Origin: Epiperipatus broadwayi
Taxonomy: Eukaryota > Onychophora > Udeonychophora > Euonychophora > Peripatidae
Direction: 5' to 3'
Assembly: GCA_028023455.1 (NCBI GenBank)
Contig: JAQFVV010000042.1
Coordinates: 8,331,922-8,395,921, forward strand
Length of the DNA: 64,000 nt
This document shows positions 13,001 through 23,842 of the stretch, piece after piece. The notes beneath the pieces were generated by a model. It was not told the origin of the DNA and ran no database searches. It saw nothing but the letters and a program-made list of their open reading frames with translations. How positions within the stretch are numbered: the stretch's first letter is position 1; every line of letters begins with the position of its first letter. The position numbers were made by a program, and so were the translations under genes.

Positions 13001-14224
13001 TTTATTTCATTTCTCTCAAAGAAGACAACATTAGCTTCATCAAAATTAATAGTGTGGCCTGTATCTTTTTCATGGACATACAAAGCAGAACTAAGATATT
13101 TATTTCTATGTCCATGAAAAAAATACAGGCCACACTATTAACTTTGATGAAGCCAAGGTTGTTTTCTTTGAGAGAAATGAAATAAAAGAAGAATCTTTAT
13201 TATTGAAAATTTATTATTCTGAAGCAATTAACTTATTTAAAAGTTCTTTTAATATTAAGGGTGGGTGGGAAGTAAATGGATTTGTGGGTAATGTTTATTA
13301 TAAATATGATGTTGTTTTGTAGTTCTTTACACTTGAAAAGTCTTCTTGTCGCAATGAAACCATTGGTTGTGTTTTTGATTTTATTTTTTCTTGGCTAGTC
13401 TGGTTGAGTTTTGGATTTGGAGTAATTTTAATTATTTATTGACTAGTTTAGCTTTATGCTAGTAATGTTTATATGTATATATATAATTTATTTTTTAGGC
13501 ATTTTCTTCTAATGAAGTTTCCTCTGCCAAGCAGCGATTAATACAACTGCAGCAGTTTCAACAAAGTGTTGATGAAATGTGGAAAAACATGCGATGGATC
13601 ATGAATGTCCTTACTTATGCAAGAGATAGGCAAGTTAAAGGAGGGATGCCTTTAGGAGTACTTTATATTTCTTCATCTAGTGAATTATCTGGAGCTGATT
13701 ATAAATTAGGTTTTGATGATGGAAATGTTTTCTTTGATGAAATAACAAATTCAGATTTAACATCTGTTAATCGAGATAGTAATATAACAAATGATAAACC
13801 TAGTAATAAAACAAATGTGATTAAAGATTCAGCAAAAGATGAAAAGGGAACATTTACAAATCCTAATAATATTCGAATTCCAGGAAGTATTCGTGTTTAT
13901 GCTGCTTACAACTGTGGATTATCACAAGGAACTAATGTAAGACTTAGAGTTTCACCTAAAACAACTGCTCGAGAAATTATTAATCTTGTAATCCAACAAT
14001 TGAATAAAGCTGTATTAAATAAAGGACTTGATGGACCTATTTATTCCGATGAACAACTTTCTGAATTTTGCTTAGTCGCTGTTTTGGGTACTCGAGAACG
14101 TTGTTTAAGGGATGATTACCAACCACTTAAACTCCAAAATCCTTGGCTCAAAGGAAAACTTTATATACGGCAAAGAAGTGATGTTTTGGCTGCAATACAG
14201 CATAATGTGGCAACTGTAGTATGA
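3902..14224 (+). CDS. ANKFN1/wide-awake-like protein, C-terminal part (4 exons visible)
   Basis: Join 3902-4054, 7329-7483, 8506-8606, 13499-14224 (1135 bp; stop TGA 14222-14224). Exon phases agree (2-2, 1-1, 0-0) and each border has AG/GT. The product starts inside an acidic helical region (EEWEWLHSL). It continues through RIYDVEVIEFSSDVSF and a conserved HMATYQREF/YSRLSS segment, and ends in a Ras-association-like ubiquitin fold (IRVYAAYNCGL to LYIRQRSDVLAAIQ). This order matches the C-terminus of ankyrin-repeat/fibronectin-III/RA proteins: vertebrate ANKFN1 (Nmf9) and Drosophila wide awake, linked to neuronal excitability and sleep. Ankyrin and FN3 parts must lie left of the window. The assignment is from motif memory, without a search. 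The intron before the last exon is 4.9 kb and full of repeats. Confidence 0.8.
4217..4440. mobile_element. Family A foldback copy with 10-bp target duplication
   Basis: The segment lies between direct repeats TTAAATAAAT at 4207-4216 and 4441-4450. Inside, 4281-4318 (GGCAAAACTCTCTATACAG onward) is repeated in inverted orientation at about 4400-4436. The left 60 bp (ACCACTAAAATCACATGATC) match the end of the family A unit at 61.5 kb, so two partial units face each other. The hammerhead part of the unit is absent here. In ribozyme sense the left arm is minus and the right arm plus, as in the 61-kb copy. Confidence 0.75.
4825..4915 (+). repeat. Family B 3' fragment (ribozyme absent)
   Basis: TTTTATTGTATCTTTATTTA followed by AAAAGAATGTGTGG and a TTTATAAAAA tract matches the sequence just 3' of the hammerhead copies at 55.1 kb (minus) and 57.0 kb (plus). 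It is a 5'-truncated fragment. Confidence 0.5.
5385..5612 (-). mobile_element. Family A fragment with degenerate hammerhead
   Basis: Matches the middle of the family A unit of 61.2-62.2 kb, from CCCCAGACTAGTTTCTGG through CTTATATAGTCATA. It then jumps to an inverted unit end, GATGGTGATCATGTGAT. On the minus strand at about 5393-5446 the hammerhead reads CTGACAA (expected CTGANGA, one core change), GGC/GCC stem II, GAAA, the palindrome ACTAGT and C. Flank boundaries are not clear. Confidence 0.65.
5678..5805. repeat. Short foldback with 33-bp perfect arms
   Basis: 5678-5710 is the exact reverse complement of 5773-5805. The inner part is further self-complementary (CCTTTTGAGAG against CTCTCAAAAGG), leaving a loop of about 15 nt. 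This could be a MITE or foldback; a precursor-miRNA-like hairpin is possible. No target duplication was identified. Confidence 0.7.
7044..7138 (+). mobile_element. tRNA-derived SINE, copy 1
   Basis: A-box-like TGGTCGAGAG and B-box-like GGGTTCCCTTCC, then CTGGCTGATACTATGATACA and a short A-run. Same family as the better copies at 38.1 and 56.2 kb (CGATGCTATGACAT 3' part). Degenerate; possible short A-rich target repeats only. Confidence 0.6.
7329..7483 (+). CDS. ANKFN1-like, second visible exon
   Basis: Preceded by a T-rich tract and AG at 7327-7328; donor GTAAGAA starts at 7484. 155 bp, phase 2 in and phase 1 out. Encodes IYDVEVIEFSSDVSFILV and PPAENVCSIPGQ, a conserved block in ANKFN1-type proteins just N-terminal of the helical linker. 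Too short to show as a long ORF but in frame with both neighbours. Confidence 0.8.
7484..8505 (+). other. Intron, nothing recognised
   Basis: AT-rich intron with a T/G homopolymer run near 7678-7702 and a polypyrimidine tract before the acceptor at 8504-8505. No repeat family of this window was recognised in it. Confidence 0.6.
8506..8606 (+). CDS. ANKFN1-like, third visible exon
   Basis: Acceptor is a long T tract with CAG ending at 8505; donor GTAAGT starts at 8607. 101 bp, phase 1 in and phase 0 out. Encodes HMATYQREFINKYSRLSS and LEMDTIMAQHAHRE, a helical conserved segment preceding the RA-like domain. Confidence 0.8.
9978..10053. repeat. 33-bp direct duplication, 43-bp period
   Basis: AATAGAACATTATTATGCAC with the following ACTGCTTCCAGTT occurs identically at 9978 and at 10021, with 10 bp between. 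A local duplication without other features. Confidence 0.8.
12750..13434. mobile_element. Inverted pair of Penelope-like GIY-YIG fragments
   Basis: Arms 12,750-13,081 and 13,107-13,434 are reverse complements, with scattered differences, around a loop of about 25 nt. The left arm on minus reads SALYVHEKDTGHTINFDEA then VVFFERNEIKRR. The right arm on plus reads the same block with a stop further on. This is the C-terminal half of a PLE GIY-YIG endonuclease (H-GH-I and ER...E..RR spacing). Both copies are 5'-truncated; coding sense points outward from the centre and non-coding 3' parts form the outer ends. The right end lies 64 bp before the last exon. Confidence 0.75.
13499..14224 (+). CDS. 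ANKFN1-like terminal exon with RA-like domain
   Basis: 241 codons plus TGA, entered in phase 0. Residues 1-60 are a conserved helical region (QRLIQLQQF, MWKNMRWIMNVLTYARDRQ). Residues 61-120 are a low-conservation Asn/Lys/Asp-rich linker. About residues 130-235 form a Ras-association-like domain (IRVYAAYNCGLSQGTNVRL, TTAREIINLVIQQLN, GTRERCLRDDYQPL, NPWLKGKLYIRQR). RA domains bind Ras-family GTPases in other proteins; binding here is inference. A shorter reading from the ATG at 13577 misses the first 26 residues. Confidence 0.85.
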   Translation, partial: AFSSNEVSSAKQRLIQLQQFQQSVDEMWKNMRWIMNVLTYARDRQVKGGMPLGVLYISSSSELSGADYKLGFDDGNVFFDEITNSDLTSVNRDSNITNDKPSNKTNVIKDSAKDEKGTFTNPNNIRIPGSIRVYAAYNCGLSQGTNVRLRVSPKTTAREIINLVIQQLNKAVLNKGLDGPIYSDEQLSEFCLVAVLGTRERCLRDDYQPLKLQNPWLKGKLYIRQRSDVLAAIQHNVATVV

Positions 14225-14258
14225 AAAAGAAGCCATATATTTTTATATATAATCTAAA

Positions 14259-14264
14259 AATAAA
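14259..14264 (+). promoter_or_regulatory. Candidate polyadenylation signal
   Basis: AATAAA 35 bp after the stop codon. More AATAAA-like hexamers follow further downstream (for example in TTAATAAACAA near 14,966), so the true 3' end is not fixed by sequence. Confidence 0.4.
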
Positions 14265-17200
14265 AAGTAGATCTCACGTTTCTAGTCATACCAATATTTT
14301 TATTCCTTTAAGTTATTTATGTAGCTGCTCCTAAAAATACAGAATTAGTTTAAGCCTATGTAGGAAACATGATTTTGATTTTTGGCACCTAATGTTTTGC
14401 CTGTAAAAATTTAACCACCTGCAAGGCTATAATTGTGCTATTTTCACCTTTTTGTGTTCATGAGCATACCAAAATTATTATTATATGTATGTAACATCAA
14501 TAGTTTATTTTTTTCTTTTTTAACCCTGCAGGAAAAAAAAAATGTAAATATGTGAAAATGTAGTAATTTATTTGTTTGAATTATTACCAGGTGTAAATAG
14601 TAGAGTGTACATAAATTTTGCAAGCATAAAATGTATATGTAGAAGCATTTTTTAAAACATTTGATTTTTAAATTGTTTAGCACTTGAAGTTAGTGACAAA
14701 TAGAAGATATATTGTATGAGATGAAAGCCAATATTACAAATGTACAAGTTCATTAAAATTGTAATATATATATATTTTTTTTATTGTGATCATTTGATCA
14801 ACTTATTATATATAAATTAATTTCACTATTAAATTAAATTTTTGATGGAAAAAAAAGTTTATGGTTTCACCATTATTTTATTAAATATATAAGTAAATAA
14901 TTGATACACTTAGAATTTAGAATAGTTTCTCATTTATGAGATTAGCAAAGTTCTTTAAAATTGATTAATAAACAAAAATGTAGATCAAATTTCACTAAAA
15001 ACATCATCTGAGTACACTTCCTTGACTCTTTTTGACTTTTATGTAAAACTTGAATCTATGTTATTATATATATATATTGTTAGTTGCTGTTATTGTTAAA
15101 AAATTATTTTTAAAGTAACTTTTAATGAATAATTTATACTGAAAATAATCAGCAAATAGTATTCATAAATTTGGGTTTTTTGGTTTTTTTTTTCAACATA
15201 TACAACTGCAAACAGTTAAATCATAATTCCATATTAAAAAGTTTACAAGATTAACCCTACCGATTTTTGCTATTTCTGACATTTTTCTTTGACTCGCACA
15301 TCAATGTAAAATATATGATAAAAAGAGTATTACTTATCAGAAAAAGAATAAATTTGACTTCATTTGATAGATATTTTTGTTTACTACTGAAATAAATTTT
15401 AAATGTTCACATTTTGTTTCTGTAAATATTAAAAAAATGAGGATGTAATCAAAACAAAGACTTTACATGTCACCGTTTCTAGAAAGATTATTTTCAGTTT
15501 ATAAAATCAACTAAATATTTTTTAATTCTCATTATTTTTAAACATCCCATCGCATAATTATTTATTTCTCTTATATCTAACAAATTATGCTTTAAAAGTT
15601 TAAATTTTTTGAATATTTATTGCAAAATTGCGATATTTTTTTACTTGTAATTATAAAGTAGATTGTTTATGTCAAAACTAGTCTTCTAATTTGCTCCAGG
15701 CCATATTTACATTAGCTGCTAATATAACATTATATTTTTGAAAATAAAATATTTCAAGTCAAAATAAGTTATTAATAATTTATATTTTTTGATATCTAAT
15801 AAATATAATGTAAATTATTTTTAAAAAAATATCTAAAACTGTAATAAATTCGCAAATAAATACATTTTTGCGTCATTGGAAACTACAATATCGTAAAACG
15901 CCAAACGTATTATAGCCTTGGCAACAGACAATGGCTGAACATGTCAGGGCAGGGCTTGTGTCTATTGTAAGAACAGGAATTTTGAATTTTGCGCCTTTTA
16001 GCGCAAAATTTTTGGCAAAAAATTTATTATAATAAAATATACTATTTTACATGCATTTTAATGTATAATACTTATGAAAAAATTCACCAGGGGTGAATTG
16101 GCCAAAAGATGTTTCTCTGTTGTCCTGAAATACGATAAGGTTAATGAAGACATTATTACAATTCATGAATATAAAAGAAGATTTCATTGTTTAATTTTTT
16201 TCCATTGTGATTTCAAATATTTTTTGGGTTCAAAGTAATAAATAAATATAATTAGAAAATATGTGATCATAATTTAATTTTTTTCATAATTTAATTTTTA
16301 TTTATAAAAAAATCATCTTATGAACTATATATGTAAAGGTGGAATCTCATTAACATAAAACTCAATATAAATTTTTACTTTACATGAAAGAGATTTCATT
16401 CCCTAATAAAATAAATATTGTTCTTAATTTTTTGGTAACCCAAAATCTGATTAATGTGAAATGATATTGAAAGATTTCAGCATTTTGTGTTAATAAAGCC
16501 TGATTATATATGTCATTATTAACAAATTAATAATGATTGGAGTAATTATAATTTGTTAAAAATATAATAAATAGGTATGTTATATATTCAAACAAGTATC
16601 TTAGATTAAAAAATAATTTAAAATATGTCATTATTAAATAAATATATATAATGGTGATCTCTGTATTCTTTAAAATTATATATAAATATGTATGTAAAAG
16701 ATACACATTATGTATTTATAATTAATTCTTTATAGTTATAATTTAATTTCTGAGCAATTTATAGGAAATTATAATATGAGTAATTAATCATTGTGATCCG
16801 AATTGAATGGATTTAAAAAACTCTAACTAAATCTTTTTATTTATTAATAATATTATGATCATAAATTCTCTACATGCTATATGACTTACATGCTATACAT
16901 GTTAGATTCATTAATATTGATAGTGATCTGGACATGCATCTATATTAAATATGGGTAATGATTTTCAGATCATATTATTTTAAATGAAGATTTTTTAGTA
17001 ATGTTTTATTTTGCTAATATTTTGTAGGAGTGTACAATAATATTTACCATTATTACTCTCTATATGTCTGAATTTGCAACATGAAATGTAAATCATTATT
17101 TTGTATTCAAATATTGTTTTAAAGTATCTTATTTTAAAATTATGAAATTTTATTAATATTGTATAAATTAAATAGTCTGTAATCTTTGTAAATTTAATTA

Positions 17201-18850
17201 TAAATTTTGTATTATATTTATAATATTATGACAAAAATAATAATTTAAAACAAGTGGCCAGATGGATAAATATTATTATTAATTAATAAATTGAAAAATC
17301 AAAATTATTGATCCAAATTAATTAACGTTATTAAGAATTTGATATCATAATGGTAAAAATAAAATAATAATATCATTTATATTTTTTAATAATTATTATT
17401 ATTTATTATTTTGTTAAAATGTATTGATTTTAATTCATTCAATATTTTAATCTTATTATAAAATATGAATTTATAAATGTGTACTTTTTTCATTCAGTAT
17501 TACTGCCACAAATATATGTATACTGCTGAATTTTATTATATCATTATTAAAATATTAGTACTTAATTTCTTTTACTTAAAACAATTAAAATGTTAACGGG
17601 TAAGGTCTGTGTAATTCAGTAAGAAAAATAAAACTGTCTAAATTTAAACATAGATAGGAATTATGAATTGTATTCAAATGCACATAATTTTAAACAATGC
17701 CACTTCAAGTTAAAAAAGTTGAGATCTTTCTAAATTCAGTATATGCAAATTTTAAATACAAATTTACACTGTTGACAGAAATGCTTTGGTTTGGCTGTTG
17801 TTCATTTAACGAATATTTGCAAAAATATGATCTTCTTTTGGGTAATTATTAAAATTTTAAAAAGGTAAATTTGAGAATTCTTTTTATTTAAAATGTATAT
17901 AAATGCATTGATTTCTTATTTTAGATGCAACTGAAATAGACAAATTTTATAATAACAGCAGTCTTATAATTGAAACAGGTCTAGCGTAAGCTATGAAAAT
18001 GATGCATTTGTTTGAAATTTGTAGTGGGAAAATTATGTCATCACATTTATTTAATAATAAGAATAAATCTACAAATTAATAGTCCTACTATGTATATATA
18101 AAGAAATTTGCTATAAAAATGAGTTTTTTTTAACAGTCAAGTATTGGTTAATAATTAATGAAATACATGAATATTTCAATATATTTTACCCTTGTTTAAA
18201 CATTTTGTCTGAATTATAATTAAAATTAATAGAATTTATTTTTGAATTTAGGTAACTAGATTGAAATTGATTGATCAAATGCAAAATAAATAAAGAGGAT
18301 CAAACTCTCTTTATATTTTTCTTTCTTTCAAGCACTTGATTTTCTAGTTAAAATTTTTTTTTTTTTTACAGTGAGACAAATTATGTTATAGTATTGATTA
18401 ATAAATAAAAAAGTGACTCCCAATAATAAATCAATTTAATAGTAAAAGTATTTATTTATCTGGTCAAGACTTGTTTAAAAGGAAATGAACCATTCATTGG
18501 TGTGAAAATATTTAAATTACTCATTCTTCTAATCAAAGAAAACAAACTTACAATCGCTAGACATTATTAATAGGAGTTTAAGAAAGCCTTGTAATCAAGG
18601 CTTTATCACTTTTGCTCTCTTTGTTTATTTAATTGTATTATTTTTATCAAATATATTTCATTGTATGACTTTCTGGTGAGATTTCAAATACTGCAGTTTG
18701 ATCTTATAAAATAATTCCCCTCTCTTTGCCAAAATTTAGTCTTAGGTATCTTTAGAATGGCTTGCAAAGCTCTTTATCTGCTGAACTAACTCTTCCTTGA
18801 TTGAATTTAATACAATTTATTTTATTTAATCATAAAGTGTTATAGGCAAC
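14265..18850. other. 3' UTR / intergenic, no gene recognised
   Basis: Very AT-rich. The only compositional change is a less AT-rich patch at about 15,880-16,010, ending in the perfect palindrome ATTTTGCGC/GCGCAAAAT (loop CTTTTA). A 9-bp hairpin AAAGCCTTG/CAAGGCTTT lies near 18,575-18,600. No coding region or repeat family assigned. Confidence 0.6.
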
Positions 18851-18854
18851 CCCA

Positions 18855-19130
18855 AGATAGTATGCTCTGAAGCCAATGACTGCAAAAGAAAAATCAAGGA
18901 GGCGTATTTTATCAGTGATAACAATTCCATCAATAGACGCGACACGTGCTTTTCTATCTCAAAAAAATGGACAAACTAATTTGCATTCACATTTGCATAT
19001 TTTATTAGTTAACAACATTACATAAATGATTTATAACTTATGTTGGCCATGAATATGAGGGAAAACCTCGAAAGCGCTCGGCCCATTTAATTGTTTTTGG
19101 TTTTTGCAGCTTCTTCGTCAGCGGGTAAAT
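18855..19130 (+). mobile_element. Penelope-like element, 3' terminal fragment
   Basis: In one plus frame from about 18,862 the translation contains CKRKIKEAYFI then NNSINRRDT and SISKKW, followed by TAA at about 18,978. This is the usual C-terminal end of the PLE GIY-YIG domain (RKIKEA ... SINR ... W). The 3' non-coding part holds a hammerhead-like structure. The fragment is heavily 5'-truncated, and no inverted partner was found on either side. Upstream boundary is uncertain. Confidence 0.7.
19045..19083 (+). ncRNA. Hammerhead-like motif in PLE 3' end, degenerate core
   Basis: Stem I GGCC (19045-19048) / GGCC (19080-19083). Stem II GAGG/CCTC with loop GAAAA (19057-19069). GAAA at 19070-19073, stem III palindrome AGCGCT (19073-19078), then C at 19079 as the would-be cleavage nucleotide. 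The 5' core, expected CTGANGA, is ATGAATAT here, so it should be inactive. Layout matches type I hammerheads known from PLEs. Confidence 0.5.
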
Positions 19131-19352
19131 CGCTTTTATATGCTATTTTGTAGTTTTAAAAAAGTGTTAAAAACATTATTTTCAAATTAATTCAATTCAC
19201 CAACTTATTAATATATATATTGCTTTAATTAAGATCAGTAATACTGTTTCTATTTTAACTTAACTGTCTCAATTTAATAAAATTTCTAATCTGAATTAAA
19301 TGTAAAAAAAAAAAACAGATCCTAATGCGACTTTATTCTAATGTGCTTTTTG

Positions 19353-19382
<30 letters not shown>
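19353..19382. repeat. (AAT)n microsatellite
   Basis: About ten uninterrupted AAT/ATA triplets. Confidence 0.9.
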
Positions 19383-19383
<1 letters not shown>

Positions 19384-20219
19384 TGTATTAACCATAAAAA
19401 AAAAACATAAAACAGTTCCAAGAAAATATAGGATTGTAATTAAAATTCAGAATAAATATAATTTAGTATGTTTTGCTTTATTATGCCTGAGCTTATGATA
19501 TAGAAGTATTATGAAATAGTAATTTATTCCCATTATTACATTAACACTGTAATAGAGTAATGGTTTTGGGAACTAAAGTTTTCTGGATCAAACTTTAAAC
19601 TGTCAATTTTGGTGCTTGAATGACACATGATGTTCTGAAAAAACATTTATTTATTATTTTTTATTGTGATCTGTTTTTGTATTAACTACAGCTTTTGTTT
19701 AATATTTAATGGTAAGGTCAGTAATAAACAAAACATTTTTTTTTTCGCTAATAATCTGATTTCAACCTTTTAACCGCTAATTAAATCATTGGTTGTATGA
19801 GGTAAAAATCAAAGCTTTTAATTGGCCAAGTCACAAACTGAAGACAAAGCCTATTGTTAAAACATATTCGCCTATAATATTAAATTCAACTCAGATACGT
19901 TTATAAAAAGTATATTATTAATTTTTCAGGTTATGAAGAGAACGAAAGTTCTTTCAAAAATAAATTGCTATTTATTTATTCTAAAATATTCAATTTCGGC
20001 AACATAAAAGCTATAATATAAACAAAAAGATCGACTTTTACGTTATAGAAAAGTAAATATTTCTTTTTACTACAGCTTCAATATTTTTACAAAAATCTTC
20101 GATATTTTTCGAAAATAATTTTGTTTTTTTAGTTTATTTTTTAAAAATTATTTTTAATTTGTCAAATTATCCTTTTTTTAATACTTAAATCACATTCGAA
20201 ATGAAAATCTCAGCGTTTA

Positions 20220-20522
20220 TCTTTATTTTCTTTGATCAGGCGGTTTCTTTGTTTTTTCCAGCCAATCAGAATGTCTTTGTCGGCTGAGAACTGGCTGAGA
20301 GCCAATCACCAATAAGCTTCTTTCTTTGTTTAGCTTTAAATGCAGTTTTTTTTATTTTTTACTTGTAAAAGAATTCGGAAGAGGGCACCATCTTATAGAG
20401 CTTTTAAAAATCTATTTAAAAACATATTGAACAAATATTTTCGTATAAAAACTTGCAGAGTTAGAGTGATGTCAGATGTCTACGAGGTGCCTCGTAAGAG
20501 GCAGGAAAAGGGTTTAAAGTAA
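20220..20522 (+). promoter_or_regulatory. CCAAT-containing patch with a possible first exon
   Basis: Two CCAAT boxes (AGCCAATCAG near 20,259 and GAGCCAATCACC near 20,300) lie in a patch less AT-rich than its surroundings. Downstream, ATG at 20469 opens MSDVYEVPRKRQEKGLK. A potential donor (AAA|GTAACA) at 20519 would avoid the TAA at 20520. No downstream exon was found in the window. This is speculative; it may be chance. Confidence 0.2.
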
Positions 20523-23515
20523 CAATTGCAGACGCACATAAAGACACCTTCATATAAAGTATTTGTCTTTCTTCATATATAATATGAGGATAGATTATAT
20601 ATATATAAATCCACGCTTATGAACAACAGAAATCTTTAAATTGTTGCCATGGCAATGTCTTAATGAAAAGTGAGTTCCACCTTTTACTCTGCGATTTTTA
20701 ATCTAAAGAAGTTTAAATAATCCTATTAGACAGGTAAATGTAATCCATTTTGGAATCAAATTAATATTATTATTTTTTAATTCATTTGCTTTTAATAAAC
20801 AGGTCATATTTGTCTGTTGAATGTGATTTGTTTAAACTTTTTTGAATTTAAAAGTCTGAATCTGTTACAATCGAGTGTCACCTTTCCTATCTATATTAAT
20901 ATCTTAGATCAATCTACCTTTCATTCTTGATAGTTAGATTGAAGATTCCTGGTATTAATAAGCTTGGGTTATTATTATGTGGTTTACATCTAATAAACTA
21001 TCTACATTTATACAAAATCGAGTTTAATATAAATATATATGAATCCATATTATTTGGTGTATGAATTCACACATAAAATGACTGATTTATCCTTGATCAT
21101 CAGACTAATCAGATAAAAATACTTGTATGTTAGCATGTGGAATTATATTCCTAAATACAAATATAATACACATTATAGCACAAACCTTATAATTAAATTG
21201 ATTCAGAAATACTTATAGATTAAACTTAACTTTTTTTAGTGGCACAAAAAAGTACATCCAAAACATTTTTCTTGCTTACAAGTTATTTATGATATTATAA
21301 ATTTAACTTTTATATACATTTGAATCTAGCTTTTAATATATGTTCTCACAAAATATTTCCATCTTTCTGATTTCTAAATACAAAAGCCTTAAATTGATTT
21401 ATTTAGTATATAAATATTCTTTGATTAGAAGACAGAATAACTTTTAAAACAACTGAATATGTTGCAGTTTAGAATGCTAAAAGTTTTCCTTTACATATGA
21501 AATTCAACTCGATGACATGTGAGAGCATAACTTCCATACAAGTTAAAAAGTTTCTGCAAATATTCACAAAACATAAAATTAAAAGTTTATTGTTATTATT
21601 ATTTTAAAAAAGCAAACAATAAATAATTGGAAAAAAAACCCAATAAATCCTTTTTATCCTATTTCTTTTGGAAGAGGGAGGGAGCCTTGGTGATCTATAA
21701 ATCTTTTAAAATGCACATACTGTAAATATGGTGATATGTATTATATATATGCCCACTCATATATACAATGTATTGGTAAGGTTTTATTATTATATTAAAT
21801 ATATTAATATAATGAAATAAGTCACAAAAATTTCATCTGTAAAGTAAGTACTGTACTTTTATTTTAAAAAATTAATTATTGTTTGCATAGATATGTATTT
21901 CCATTTTTAGAGTTTAATTTTGTTTTATGATTTTTGTTTATTTTAATAAATACGGTAATTAGTTCCCTATTTAATAACTTATGTAAATATGGCATCTTTT
22001 TTTTTTTTTTTGATGAGAGAATTGTATATTCTTTTATATATTGTTTATTGTAAATAAAATTTTGTGAGCATTTGATTTTTAAAACATTAATTTAATTTTT
22101 CAAAATTGTTATTTTGAAGAGTGTTGAATACTTTCCGCTTTATCAGTGCTGAAAATTAATGAGATTGTAATAATTTGTCATTCAACAAATAAATGTTATT
22201 AGTATAATTTTATAATTATTATTTTGAATGTATTAATTATTAAATGATTTAAATATGATTACTATGTAAATATGTTTATAAATATTTCAGAAGTTCATAG
22301 TAATGGATGGTTTTAAAATACAATTCTCTATTGCAAAAGAGAATTCAAAATTTGTATAAAATATTTTATTACTTGATGTAGTGTGTAGAATAATATGATT
22401 AACAAAATCTATATTTCATTCACTGAACATTAATTGTTGGTTCTTTTTGTGACAGTCAATTAAGTACATAATACTGGAATTAAGTGCTTATTAAATAATC
22501 AGATATACTTGTGTCACATGATTATTAGCGTTAAAATACAAGGACTTATTTAGTACTATTCCAAAATATAAATCTCAGTAAATTTATGATGTTTTAAAAC
22601 TGAGATAATAGAATCAAATATTTAAAATGTGACGAGCCGCTAATGATAATCAAGTTGGGTCATTTGTTTATAGTATTCTAATGACTACTTATTCTATCTA
22701 ATATATAAACATAGAAATCATTATTTGATTCTACTGACCGTAAGATTGTGGCACTCATAAAGTCATATGATTGTTTATATATATTCCAGATGACTGAATT
22801 TCTGTAAATAGAAAAGAAATGAATTTATTTATGCATAACAACAGGACTTCATTAAAACTTTTTTTTTCCCGTCATTTTTTTTATTTTTATTAAAACCAAT
22901 TTAAGAATGCACTGAATTTTGTGAAATATCAATTCTTTCAGAGAATTCATTTTAAAACTTTGCTACAATAAAATATTAAATTTGTATTTTTTATAAACAT
23001 TTTTTAAAAATGTTTCTATAAATTTCATAAAATAAACAAAAAAATCTGGTAATTCTGGCATTGCCAGGTAGATGTCCCTGCTGTCACTATACAATTATGT
23101 TGCCTACTTTTTTTTATTTTGACTTAGTATATTAATAATAGTTTTTGTTTATTTAAATCCTGTATAAACCTTATTTAAAACTTTTTTAAAAAATAAAATG
23201 TTTTAGAGAAATTATTATTGTTTTTGTTTATTTCGTAAAAAGTTTTGATTTATTGACTTGTGATATATTCTTTCTTTATAAGACTACATCTTATAAAGAA
23301 ATTATAAGACATTGTCTTATTTTTTTTATAAGTCTCCCATTTCATAAGTTTTTAATTAACACAGAAAAGTTTCCCAAAAATTCGTATGGATAAATTTTGT
23401 TGGCTTAAATAAAGCACTTTATTTTATATTTTTATTCCAAAATTAAGAAATAATCGTTTTGTTAACTCGTTCTTTTTTTTCTATACATTTTTATACAATA
23501 TGATGCTGTAACATG

Positions 23516-23842
23516 TTCATCATCATCAATCCACTGCAGGATGAAGATCTCTTCAAGTTCAATCCATCTTTTCCTATCTTTAGCTTCTCTTCTCCACATC
23601 ACCCCTGCACACTTTCTTATTTCATCCATCTCACATGTGGTCTCTTTCCGAGTCTTTTACAATCTCTTGGAATCCAGTTTAAAATTTCAATTGTCCATCT
23701 ATTATCATCTCTTCTAACAATATGTCCAGCCCAACTCCACTTCAGTCTTTTAATTTTTTCAATGAGGTCAGTAACACCTGTTTGTTCTCTTATCCATACA
23801 TTGCATTTTCGATCCCTTCTTATAAAAAAAAGAAAAGAAAAA
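23516..23842 (-). mobile_element. RTE-like LINE, 3' terminal fragment
   Basis: Minus-strand translation contains LKWSWAGHIVRRDDNRW, EILNWIP and HVRWMKE-like text, the conserved C-terminal tail found in RTE-type endonuclease/reverse-transcriptase proteins of many invertebrates. The 3' end is a GAT-type microsatellite (CATCATCATC on plus at about 23,519). 5'-truncated near 23,842. A second copy lies at 53.4 kb in the opposite orientation. Confidence 0.75.

Larger units (their letters stand above)
8607..13498 (+). other. Last intron (4.9 kb)
   Basis: AT-rich. It holds a 33-bp tandem duplication (9978-10010 and 10021-10053), homopolymers, a (CAAA)n-like run near 11,667 and the PLE palindrome at 12,750-13,434. 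Acceptor TTTTTTAG ends at 13498. No further exon is needed, since the phases of the flanking exons match. Confidence 0.65.
19131..23515. other. Mostly unassigned AT-rich DNA
   Basis: Contains an (AAT)n microsatellite at about 19,353-19,382 and a promoter-like patch at 20,220-20,520, listed separately. The rest shows only homopolymers (for example T run near 21,998) and random short ORFs. Confidence 0.6.

Noticed and set aside
18570-18605. Hairpin AAAGCCTTG/CAAGGCTTT as a terminator
   Set aside because: Intrinsic terminators do not apply in this eukaryotic context, and no gene ends here.
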